Shown here: one piece after another, positions 8,505-16,516 of the stretch
Layout: each line of letters opens with the position of its first letter
Numbering within the stretch: the first letter of the stretch is position 1
Source: Streptomyces physcomitrii
GTDB lineage: Bacteria > Actinomycetota > Actinomycetes > Streptomycetales > Streptomycetaceae
Length of the DNA: 64,000 bases
Assembly (NCBI RefSeq): GCF_012273655.1
Contig: NZ_JAAWWP010000022.1
Coordinates: 36,145 to 100,144 of the forward strand
Reading direction: 5' to 3'
Position numbers and translations under genes: made by a program
Notes under the pieces: model-generated
The model's database searches: none
Seen by the model: only the letters and a program-made list of their open reading frames with translations
What the model was told of the DNA's origin: nothing

Positions 8505-8978
8505 TCAGCCCACCCCCGCCAGCACCCCCGCCACCGCCACCAGACCCAGCCCGGCGAGCAGGCAGTCCACCGCGGCGCGGATGAGCCGGAATTTGCGCAG
8601 GGCCAGGGCGGACAGGAAGCGCAGGTGTTCCACGCGGTAGCCGCCGAGGAGCCGGCCGCGCAGTTCCTCGTCGCCGAGGGCGGGCCAGCTGGTCCAGCCG
8701 GTGCCCGTGAGGTCGGGGCGTACGGCGAGCAGCAGCAGGGCGGTGGCCGCGAGCAGCGCGGTGGCGGCGAGGGCGCCGGTCAGCGTGACGGCGGCCGGGA
8801 GGTCCAGGGTCACCGCCGCCGAGAGCATGGCCGCGAGGGCCGCCGCGGACAGGGCGAGCAGCAGCCCGGCCTTGCTCTCGGTGCGCGCCAGGTCGCTCTG
8901 CACGCCCGCCATCAGCGCGGCGATCCGCTGCTGCGCCGCTTCGTCGCCCGGCGCGGCGGGCCCCGTCGTCGTCGCCAT
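8505..8978 (-). CDS. Pycsar-effector-like (DUF5706 type) membrane protein
   Basis: This 157-residue protein has a short polar N-terminus, then the sequence ARTESKAGLLL at residues 31-41 leading into a hydrophobic helix (about 39-57). A second helix follows (about 63-84), then a hydrophilic stretch with LRFLSALALRKFRLIRAAVD and a last helix (about 137-156). This arrangement, with the R-T-x-x-KA-x-LL entry motif, fits the membrane effector family of Pycsar antiphage systems, widely annotated in Streptomyces. In true Pycsar loci the effector senses cCMP or cUMP made by an adjacent cyclase. No cyclase is visible here, so this is an orphan or has another role. The start is the ATG at 8976-8978, chosen by length and loss of coding character upstream. 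Family call from memory. Confidence 0.7.
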   Translation of the reverse strand: MATTTGPAAPGDEAAQQRIAALMAGVQSDLARTESKAGLLLALSAAALAAMLSAAVTLDLPAAVTLTGALAATALLAATALLLLAVRPDLTGTGWTSWPALGDEELRGRLLGGYRVEHLRFLSALALRKFRLIRAAVDCLLAGLGLVAVAGVLAGVG

Positions 8979-9139
8979 CGGCGCCGCTCCTTCCCTTCCC
9001 CGGTCTTCCCCGTGCCTTGCCCCTCGCGTGCCCATGGTCTCGTACGGCCTGCCGCCACCGCCCGCCGGCCGGTGTGTGGTGCCCTCCCAACCGGCGCGCG
9101 GCGCACGGCACTTGCCGGTACCCGCCGCCTCAACACCGC

Positions 9140-10015
9140 TCAGGCGAGGGCGTCGGGGATGTGCTCCACCGGGATCCACACCTGGGCGTCCGCCTCCTTG
9201 CCGTCCGCCGAGAGCTTCGTCCAGGAGAGTTCGGGGCCGGGCCTGCTGCGGTACGGGTTGGCCGGGAACCACTGGGTGAAGATGTCCCGCCAGAGGTACT
9301 GGACCGCCTCCGGGAAGGCGCCGGAGCTCTCGAAGACCGCCCAGCTGCCGCCCGCGACGGTACGGGTCTCCATGCCCTCGGGGGCGTCGGCGTGGGTCAA
9401 CACCCCGTGGAAATAGTCGATTTCGGTGCCCTCCTCCCGGCCCGCGGAGAGCTTGTCGACGGCCGCGACGATCCCCTCGGGCTCCTGGTCGGAAAGTTCC
9501 GCCAGGCGGTCGAGGGTCTCCCGGCCGATGCTCCGCACAAAGGCGACGATGGCCGGATTCATCCCCTCGTGGACCAAGGGGACCTGGGTCCCCCGGCCCA
9601 CCATCCGGAAGGCGTCCTTCTCCACGATCCGATACCGCATGCTGCTGCTCCCTTCGACGGTGAGGCGGAAGGAGAGCCGGGGCTGCGACTGCAGAGCGGC
9701 ACCCGTGCGGCGGGCCTCGCCGGGGCCGACCCCGTGCATCGCGCGGAAGGCGCGGGCGAAGGCCTCCGCCGAGCCGTAGCCGTACCGCACCGCGATGTCG
9801 AGGAGCGTCCGCTCGCCCGCGAGCACCTCGGCGCCCGCGACGGTCAGCCGGCGGCGGCGTACGTACTCCGAGAGCGGCAGACCCGCGAGGGCCGAGAACA
9901 TCCGCCGGAAGTGGTACTCCGAGGTGACGGCGATCCGTGCGAGACGGGCCGCGTCGGTCCTCTCACCGAGGTGGCGCTCGATGTCCTCCATGGCCTCGTT
10001 GAGCTGCTCCAGCAC
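9140..10015 (-). CDS. AraC-family regulator with GyrI-like effector-binding domain
   Basis: This 291-residue protein has an N-terminal double-HTH of AraC/XylS type (residues about 1-105: RLARIAVTSEYHFRRMFSAL and IAVRYGYGSAEAFARAFRAMHG). A GyrI-like/SOUL-related ligand pocket (about 125-290: MRYRIVEKDAFRMVGRGTQV, ending VWIPVE) follows. Regulators with this order, such as SoxS/Rob-like and BltR-like types, respond to bulky hydrophobic or cationic compounds and control efflux or detoxification. No obvious target is adjacent; the Pycsar-like protein lies downstream on the same strand, 161 bp away. Confidence 0.9.
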   Translation of the reverse strand: MLEQLNEAMEDIERHLGERTDAARLARIAVTSEYHFRRMFSALAGLPLSEYVRRRRLTVAGAEVLAGERTLLDIAVRYGYGSAEAFARAFRAMHGVGPGEARRTGAALQSQPRLSFRLTVEGSSSMRYRIVEKDAFRMVGRGTQVPLVHEGMNPAIVAFVRSIGRETLDRLAELSDQEPEGIVAAVDKLSAGREEGTEIDYFHGVLTHADAPEGMETRTVAGGSWAVFESSGAFPEAVQYLWRDIFTQWFPANPYRSRPGPELSWTKLSADGKEADAQVWIPVEHIPDALA

Positions 10016-10180
10016 CGTGGCTCTCCTTGTCCTGCTGCTGTTGTGCTGCCCTCACGTTAGGAAGAGCGGGGGCTCCCGGACCCGACATCCGGTGCCCGCT
10101 GCGATCGGCCCTCAGGTCTCGGACCGGGTCCCGGGTTGCGGGTTCTGGGTTCCGGGTCCCGGGTCCCGGTTTCCGGGCCG

Positions 10181-10510
10181 TCAGAAGATCCGCAGACCCG
10201 CCCGCAGGATGAGGGTCGAGACGAACAGGGTGGGCGGGACGGTCAGCAGGCCGAGCCGGGTGAACTCGCCGAGGCGGGGCATCGCCGCCGGGTCGCCGTG
10301 CTCGTGCAGGATGCGGCGCCACAGCAGGGTCGCGAGGGATCCGGCGTAGGTGAGGTCGGGGCCGAGGTTCACGCCGATCAGGGCGGCGAGCAGCGGGCCG
10401 GGGCCCGCCGGGCCGAGGACCGGGAGCAGCGCGAGTAGGGCGGGCAGATTGTTGATGAGGTTGGCCAGGACAGCGGCCAGGGCGGGTGTCGGCGTCGTCC
10501 GGGACGACGG
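10181..10510 (-). pseudogene. C-terminal remnant of an ArsB/SLC13-type membrane transporter
   Basis: Reading the minus strand from an in-frame stop at 10511-10513 to the TGA at 10181 gives about 109 residues. They contain ANLINNLPALLALL, ALIGVNLGPDLTYAGSLATLLW and RILHEHG, the end of an ArsB-like arsenite/anion permease (ANxxNNLPA and GSLATLLW are typical). There is no start codon or RBS at the beginning, and the ~300 N-terminal residues are missing. The upstream junction runs into direct and inverted repeats (GTCGTC-3-GACGAC at 10494-10508, related copy around 10550), so this looks like a deletion scar. The short GTG-started frame at 10372 is unlikely to be a gene. Confidence 0.7.
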
Positions 10511-10643
10511 TCACAGGCGGTCCGGGGTGGCCGTCGGGCGTCCGGGACGACGGTCGGGCAGTCGGGCAGTCCGGGGTGGCGGCCCTTCAGGACTGCCGGT
10601 CCCTCAGGACTGCTGCCGGTCCGTCAGGGGAGGGCGTCCGGCG

Positions 10644-10680
10644 AAGGGGGCGGCGCACCGGTCTGGTGCGCCGCCCCCTT
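10644..10680 (-). terminator. Terminator downstream of gatB
   Basis: A perfect 16-bp GC-rich stem (10644-10659 with 10665-10680) has a 5-nt loop. It lies 46 bp past the gatB stop and marks the end of the gat operon. Confidence 0.85.
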
Positions 10681-10725
10681 CGGGTGACTGGTCCGGCGGG
10701 TGAGCGGTCCGGACGGTGCCGGGTG

Positions 10726-12237
10726 TCAGCCCTCGACGCCGAGCTGCGCGAGGATCAGTTCCTTCACGCGGGCGGCGTCCGCCTGGCCGCGGGTCGCCTT
10801 CATCACGGCGCCGACCAGGGCGCCCGCCGCCTGCACCTTGCCGCCGCGGATCTTGTCGGCGATGCCCGGGTTGGCGGCGATGGCCTCCTCGACCGCGGTG
10901 GTCAGCGCGCCCTCGTCGGAGACGACCTTGAGGCCGCGCTTGTCGACGACCTCGTCCGGGGTGCCCTCACCGGCGAGTACGCCCTCGATGACCTGGCGGG
11001 CCAGCTTGTCGTTGAGGTCGCCCGCGGCCACCAGGGCGGTCACCCGGGCGACCTGCTCCGGGGTGATCGGCAGGGCGTCGAGCGGGCGGCCGGTCTCGTT
11101 GGCGTGCCGGGCCAGCTCGCCCATCCACCACTTGCGGGCCTGGTCGGCGGGGGCGCCCGCCTCGATGGTGGCGACGATCGGGTCGATGGCACCGGCGTTG
11201 AGGATCGACTGCATGTCGTGGGCGCCGACGCCCCACTCCTCGCGGAGCCGGTTGCGGCGGGCCAGCGGCTGCTCGGGCAGGCCCGTGCGCAGCTCCTCGA
11301 CCCACTCACGCGGGGGCGCGACGGGCACCAGGTCGGGCTCCGGGAAGTACCGGTAGTCCTCGGCGTTGTCCTTGATCCGGCCGGAGGTGGTGGAGCCGTC
11401 CTCCTCGTGGAAGTGGCGGGTCTCCTGGACGATGGTGCCGCCGGTGGAGAGCACCGCGGCGTGCCGCTGGATCTCGAAGCGGGCCGCGCGCTCCACCGAA
11501 CGCAGCGAGTTGACGTTCTTGGTCTCGGAGCGGGTGCCGAACTCCGTGGTGCCGTTCGGCCGCAGCGAGAGGTTCACATCGCAGCGCATCTGGCCCTTGT
11601 CCATCCGGGCCTCCGAGACGCCGAGCGCCTTGATCAGCTCGCGCAGCTCGGCGACGTAGGCCCTGGCGACCTCCGGGGCCCGCTCCCCCGCGCCCTCGAT
11701 CGGCTTGGTGACGATCTCGATGAGCGGGATACCGGCGCGGTTGTAGTCGAGCAGGGAGTGCGAGGCGCCGTGGATGCGGCCGGTGGCGCCGCCGACGTGG
11801 GTGGACTTGCCGGTGTCCTCCTCCATGTGGGCGCGCTCGATCTCCACCCGGAAGACCTCGCCGTCCTCCAGCTGGACGTCCAGATAGCCGTCGAAGGCGA
11901 TCGGCTCGTCGTACTGGGAGGTCTGGAAGTTCTTCGGCATGTCCGGGTAGAAGTAGTTCTTCCGCGCGAAGCGGCACCACTCGGCGATCTCGCAGTGCAG
12001 CGCGAGCCCGATCTTGATCGCGGACTCGACGCCGGTCGCGTTGACCACCGGCAGCGAACCGGGCAGCCCCAGGCAGGTCGGACAGGTCTGCGAGTTGGGC
12101 TCCGCACCGAGCTCGGTGGAGCAGCCGCAGAACATCTTGGTCCTGGTGCCGAGTTCGACATGGACCTCCAGGCCCATGACGGGGTCGTACGACTCGAGGG
12201 CCTCGTCGTAGGACACCAGGTCGGTCGTGACGGTCAC
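10726..12237 (-). CDS. gatB: Aspartyl/glutamyl-tRNA amidotransferase subunit B
   Basis: GatB binds mischarged Glu-tRNAGln or Asp-tRNAAsn, phosphorylates the acyl group with ATP and transfers ammonia delivered from GatA. The 503-residue protein has the family hallmarks: DPVMGLEVHVEL, the zinc cysteines CGCSTELG and TCPTCLGLPG, RKNYFYPDMPKNFQ, RIHGASHSLLDYNRAG and the tRNA-binding YqeY-like tail. The GTG at 12235-12237 gives standard length. It overlaps by 4 bp the stop of the DUF4276 gene rather than following a normal intergenic gap, so its translation is probably coupled to that accessory gene. A strong terminator follows. Confidence 0.97.
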   Translation of the reverse strand: MTVTTDLVSYDEALESYDPVMGLEVHVELGTRTKMFCGCSTELGAEPNSQTCPTCLGLPGSLPVVNATGVESAIKIGLALHCEIAEWCRFARKNYFYPDMPKNFQTSQYDEPIAFDGYLDVQLEDGEVFRVEIERAHMEEDTGKSTHVGGATGRIHGASHSLLDYNRAGIPLIEIVTKPIEGAGERAPEVARAYVAELRELIKALGVSEARMDKGQMRCDVNLSLRPNGTTEFGTRSETKNVNSLRSVERAARFEIQRHAAVLSTGGTIVQETRHFHEEDGSTTSGRIKDNAEDYRYFPEPDLVPVAPPREWVEELRTGLPEQPLARRNRLREEWGVGAHDMQSILNAGAIDPIVATIEAGAPADQARKWWMGELARHANETGRPLDALPITPEQVARVTALVAAGDLNDKLARQVIEGVLAGEGTPDEVVDKRGLKVVSDEGALTTAVEEAIAANPGIADKIRGGKVQAAGALVGAVMKATRGQADAARVKELILAQLGVEG

Positions 12238-12827
12238 AGGAAGTGCAACTCCTTCAGGGCGGCTGTGAGATCGGCGCACCACTGCTGGTACGCGGGGAGT
12301 CTGCGGAGGCGGGCGAGGTCGGCACGCTCGCCGAGATACTGGGCGAGCTGGCGGGTGTCCCGGCCTCGCAGGATACGGGAGAGCAGGGCCTTCGGGTCGG
12401 GGACCTTCTCGGCCTCGTGCGGGGAGGAGGGAATCAGCGCGCGGTCGGCGCCGGGGAGGGAGGCGAGGAGGGGACCGTCCGCCAGGAGCCATGCCTCCGT
12501 CTCCCGGATCGGCACGGTGGGGACGATGCGGCAGCCGGGCGGGAGTGCGACGCCGGAGCGGACCTTGTCGATCTTCGCGCGCTCGCGGTGGTCGTTGTGG
12601 ATGAGCAGGAGGTCCCGGTCGGTGGCCAGGTCGGCCACCAGTCGGCACACCTGCTCGTGGAGGCTGCGGGCGGTACTGCAGTCCGCGGTCACCGGCCACT
12701 CGTCGACGTCGAACGGCTCCGGCAGCCCGGCCGCCATCGCCTGCAGCTGCCGCGTCGCGAGCGGACGGAAGAAGGCCTCGTCCTCGGGCCCCTCGACGAA
12801 CAGCGCGAAGGTCAGATAGCGGCTCAC
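12234..12827 (-). CDS. DUF4276 (TOPRIM-like) protein, partner of the upstream ATPase
   Basis: This 197-residue protein starts with FALFVEGPEDEAFF (E12, E15, E17), the beta-strand plus acidic turn of DUF4276 and OLD/TOPRIM-like nucleases. It continues with DLLLIHNDHR (D79) where the family has a D-x-D strand end, and then RETEAWLLAD (E109, E111, D117), the signature that makes the call firm. DUF4276 proteins usually follow ABC/RecF-like ATPases and are thought to be the nuclease or effector of an ATPase-gated complex, by analogy with PARIS and Septu. Both borders are 4-bp GTGA overlaps, with the ATPase upstream and gatB downstream. Its position inside the gat operon is unusual. Function is inferred; the first D of D-x-D is N or H here. 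Confidence 0.75.
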   Translation of the reverse strand: MSRYLTFALFVEGPEDEAFFRPLATRQLQAMAAGLPEPFDVDEWPVTADCSTARSLHEQVCRLVADLATDRDLLLIHNDHRERAKIDKVRSGVALPPGCRIVPTVPIRETEAWLLADGPLLASLPGADRALIPSSPHEAEKVPDPKALLSRILRGRDTRQLAQYLGERADLARLRRLPAYQQWCADLTAALKELHFL

Positions 12828-14065
12828 AGGCTTCCCGCCGTCGCGGACTCCAGATACCTGCGCACCTCGTACGGGCCGACGAAGGTGCCGCGCCGACCGG
12901 ACTCGGCGAGCGGACGCACCCGGGTGTGCCGGGAGGCCACCTCGCCCCCGCCGACCCGGACGACCGTGTCCACGAAGCGGATGTCGCCGGTGTGCTCCGG
13001 GTAGACCGCGGAGAGGACCACGGGAGAGTGGGTGGTGACGATGATCTGCTGCAGGGCGTCCACGCCCGAACAGCGCCGGAGCCGGTCCACGAGTTCTCTG
13101 ACCTGACCGGGGTGCAGGCCGTTCTCGACGTCCTCGATCATCAGCGTCGCGCACGTGCCCGGCCGGTGCGCCGCGCGCCCCTCCCGGAGCGGACCGCTCA
13201 CCCCGTCGTGGGCAGCGGTCAGCAGGGCCAGCGCGTGCAGGGTTCCGTCCGAGGCGAGGCGGACGGGGATGGGGGTGCCGTCGCGGTAGACCAGGTCGAG
13301 TTCCCAGGTGCCGTCGTGCTCGTTGGGCCGGGGCAGCAGTTCCACCAGGCCCGGCAGGACGGCCGAGGTGTCGGCTCGCAGCAGCAGTGCACGCCGGGCG
13401 CGCTCCTCGTCGGGCTTCTGCTCTCCCCCGGCCAGGAGACGCCCGAGTACGGCGGCCAGATTGCCCGCGTCGGGTGCGATCCGGGTGTCGTCGGCGAGGT
13501 CGGGGGCCTTGCGCGCGGCGGAGGGCCGCGGGACCAGCCGGTCCCAGGCGCAGGAACGCCACACCTCGACCAAGGAGTACGGGACCTCCGCGTTCGCGCG
13601 GATCTCCTCCTGGAGCCGGCTGGCGAGACCCCAGTACGACGGTGCCTCGGTCAGGGGGCGCACGCTCGCCGTGAGGGAGGGACTCCCCCGCTCCTGCGGC
13701 CGGTGCACCGCCGCGTCCAGCCGCAGGTGCAGCAGCCCGTACTCGGGGTCGACGTGCAGGAAGCACACCGTGAGGCGCAGCCGGTCCGCGACCGTTCCGT
13801 CCCCGTACCGGTGGAAGAGGTCGAGGATCCGGCCCCTGCGGTCACCGCCCGGCCGGAGGCCGCCCCGCCAGGTGTGATGACCGGGCGGGCCCTGCTCGAC
13901 GTCGAGATGACGGCTGTCGGTGAGCACCTGCGCGGCGAGATCCACCGCCTCGAGCAGATTGCTCTTGCCGGAGCCGTTCTGGCCCACGAGCACCGTGAAC
14001 GGGGCGAGGTCCACCGCGACCTCGCGGAACGAGCGGAAGCCCTCGATCTCCAGTCGCGTGATCAC
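12824..14065 (-). CDS. RecF/OLD-like ABC-type ATPase (AAA_21), likely defence ATPase
   Basis: This 413-residue protein begins ITRLEIEGFRSFREVAVDL, the SMC/RecF-type N-terminus. Walker A GQNGSGKS is at 28-35, a signature-like LASDGTLHALALL in the C-half, Walker B LMIEDVENGLHP around 308-319 and the switch histidine in VTTHSPVVLS (about 346). The middle (about 80-260) is divergent and probably confers specificity. Related ATPases pair with a separate nuclease in defence systems. Here the DUF4276 gene follows with a 4-bp overlap. The GTG at 14063-14065 has a strong GAGGAGGTGA site. A terminator-like hairpin at 14111-14140 separates it from the preceding small gene, so the cassette sits at a seam of the gat operon. 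Confidence 0.85.
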   Translation of the reverse strand: MITRLEIEGFRSFREVAVDLAPFTVLVGQNGSGKSNLLEAVDLAAQVLTDSRHLDVEQGPPGHHTWRGGLRPGGDRRGRILDLFHRYGDGTVADRLRLTVCFLHVDPEYGLLHLRLDAAVHRPQERGSPSLTASVRPLTEAPSYWGLASRLQEEIRANAEVPYSLVEVWRSCAWDRLVPRPSAARKAPDLADDTRIAPDAGNLAAVLGRLLAGGEQKPDEERARRALLLRADTSAVLPGLVELLPRPNEHDGTWELDLVYRDGTPIPVRLASDGTLHALALLTAAHDGVSGPLREGRAAHRPGTCATLMIEDVENGLHPGQVRELVDRLRRCSGVDALQQIIVTTHSPVVLSAVYPEHTGDIRFVDTVVRVGGGEVASRHTRVRPLAESGRRGTFVGPYEVRRYLESATAGSL

Positions 14066-14110
14066 CGTGTCACCTCCTCTCCGTACCGGCGATGTCCGCG
14101 TGGACGACGG

Positions 14111-14140
14111 CCGGGGGCCCGAGCGATGCCGGGCCCCCGG
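14111..14140 (-). terminator. Hairpin between the gatA-side small gene and the ATPase gene
   Basis: An 11-bp perfect GC stem (CCGGGGGCCCG and complement) has an 8-nt loop, 13 bp after the small gene's stop at 14153. It should reduce or stop read-through from gatC-gatA into the ATPase, DUF4276 and gatB genes. The 45 bp between it and the ATPase start show no clear -35/-10. Confidence 0.65.
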
Positions 14141-14152
14141 AAAGCCGGGGCC

Positions 14153-14386
14153 TCAGCCCAGCAGCACGTCGTCGTCGCCCAGGCGCTTCAGTTCGCGGTA
14201 CAGGATCGCGAGGCCGGTGACGATGGCCGCGGCCGAGACCGCGGCGTCGACGAGTCGCAGGGTGTCGTTGTCCTCGCGGGCCAGCTTGGCCTGCTTGACG
14301 ACGCTCAGCGCGCCGAAGGCCGTGGTGGCCATCGACAGGTAGGCGCCGGACTTGGACTTCTTGAAGTTCTTAGCCTTCTTGGCCAT
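14153..14386 (-). CDS. Small conserved protein between gatA and gatB
   Basis: This 77-residue protein has a basic start (MAKKAKNFKKSKSGAYLSM), a hydrophobic central helix (VSAAAIVTGLAILY) and an acidic C-terminus. It probably crosses or lies on the membrane once. It starts 5 bp after the gatA stop, so it is in the gat operon. From memory, S. coelicolor has a comparable small gene between gatA and gatB, so this is the ancestral neighbour and the ATPase pair is the newcomer. Function unknown. Confidence 0.7.
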   Translation of the reverse strand: MAKKAKNFKKSKSGAYLSMATTAFGALSVVKQAKLAREDNDTLRLVDAAVSAAAIVTGLAILYRELKRLGDDDVLLG

Positions 14387-14391
14387 TGCGC

Positions 14392-15903
<1,512 letters not shown>

Positions 15904-15907
15904 GTTC

Positions 15908-16204
15908 TCAGTCCTCCCCCAGGATCTGCGGCACCTTGAAACGCTGCTGCTCCTGGGCCGGTGCGCCGGAGAGCGCCTGCTCGGGGGTGAGCGAGGGACG
16001 GACCTCGTCCGGGCGCATGACGTTCGTCAGCGGCAGCGGATGGGAGGTCGGCGGTACGTCTTGGCCGGCGACCTCGGAGACACGGGCTACCGCGCCGATG
16101 ATGTCGTCGAGCTGGCCCGCGAAGTGCTCCAGTTCTTCGGGCTTCAGCTCCAGACGCGCCAGCCGGGCGAGGTGGGCGACCTCCTCGCGCGTGATGCCAG
16201 GCAT
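15908..16204 (-). CDS. gatC: Aspartyl/glutamyl-tRNA amidotransferase subunit C
   Basis: GatC is the 98-residue helical stabilising subunit that wraps around the GatA-GatB interface. It has ITREEVAHLARLARLEL, the central DVPPTSHPLPLTNVMRPDEVRPSL and FKVPQILGED at the end, all diagnostic. The ATG at 16202-16204 is the only sensible start. It is the first gene of the gat transcription unit. Confidence 0.95.
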   Translation of the reverse strand: MPGITREEVAHLARLARLELKPEELEHFAGQLDDIIGAVARVSEVAGQDVPPTSHPLPLTNVMRPDEVRPSLTPEQALSGAPAQEQQRFKVPQILGED

Positions 16205-16340
16205 GCAGCGATCCTCTGATGGGTGAGTGGTGTGTGGGGCAATCCTATGGGGCGGGGCGGGGTGCCTGTGCAACGCAGGGCGGGGGGTGGGGGGGATGGG
16301 GAGGGGCGGGGCGGGGGCTGGGGTGACGGGTGACAACTAA

Positions 16341-16392
16341 CAGGTGACAGATGACGGATGACAGATATCGATATCCGTCATCTGTCACCTGT
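16341..16392. repeat. Palindromic intergenic repeat element, copy 1
   Basis: Arms of 19 bp (16341-16359 and 16373-16391) are exact complements around a 13-nt loop containing ATATCGATAT. The arms are built from GACAGAT and GACGGAT words. The same words, and the shared 10-mer TGTCACCTGT (16383-16392), recur in a second element at 29410-29470. It lies between rmdB and gatC and may serve as a terminator, but the dispersal suggests a REP-like family. Confidence 0.75.
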
Positions 16393-16480
16393 GATCCGTC
16401 AGCCGCCGCCCGCCACCGCCCGCGACTTCCCCCGCTCACTCACCACACCCGCTGCTCCCACTACCGCTCCCACCCCACCA

Positions 16481-16516
16481 ACCCGTCAACCCGTCAACCC
16501 GTCAACCCACCAACCC
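16481..16516. repeat. 8-bp tandem repeat beside the rmdB stop
   Basis: Three exact ACCCGTCA units (16481, 16489, 16497) are followed by degenerate ones up to the rmdB stop. Together with the palindromic element these fill the 312-bp stretch 16205-16516, in which I see no gene. Confidence 0.7.

Noticed and set aside
10486..12819. 777-codon plus-strand frame opposite gatB
   Set aside because: Shadow of gatB and DUF4276 with no recognisable domain.
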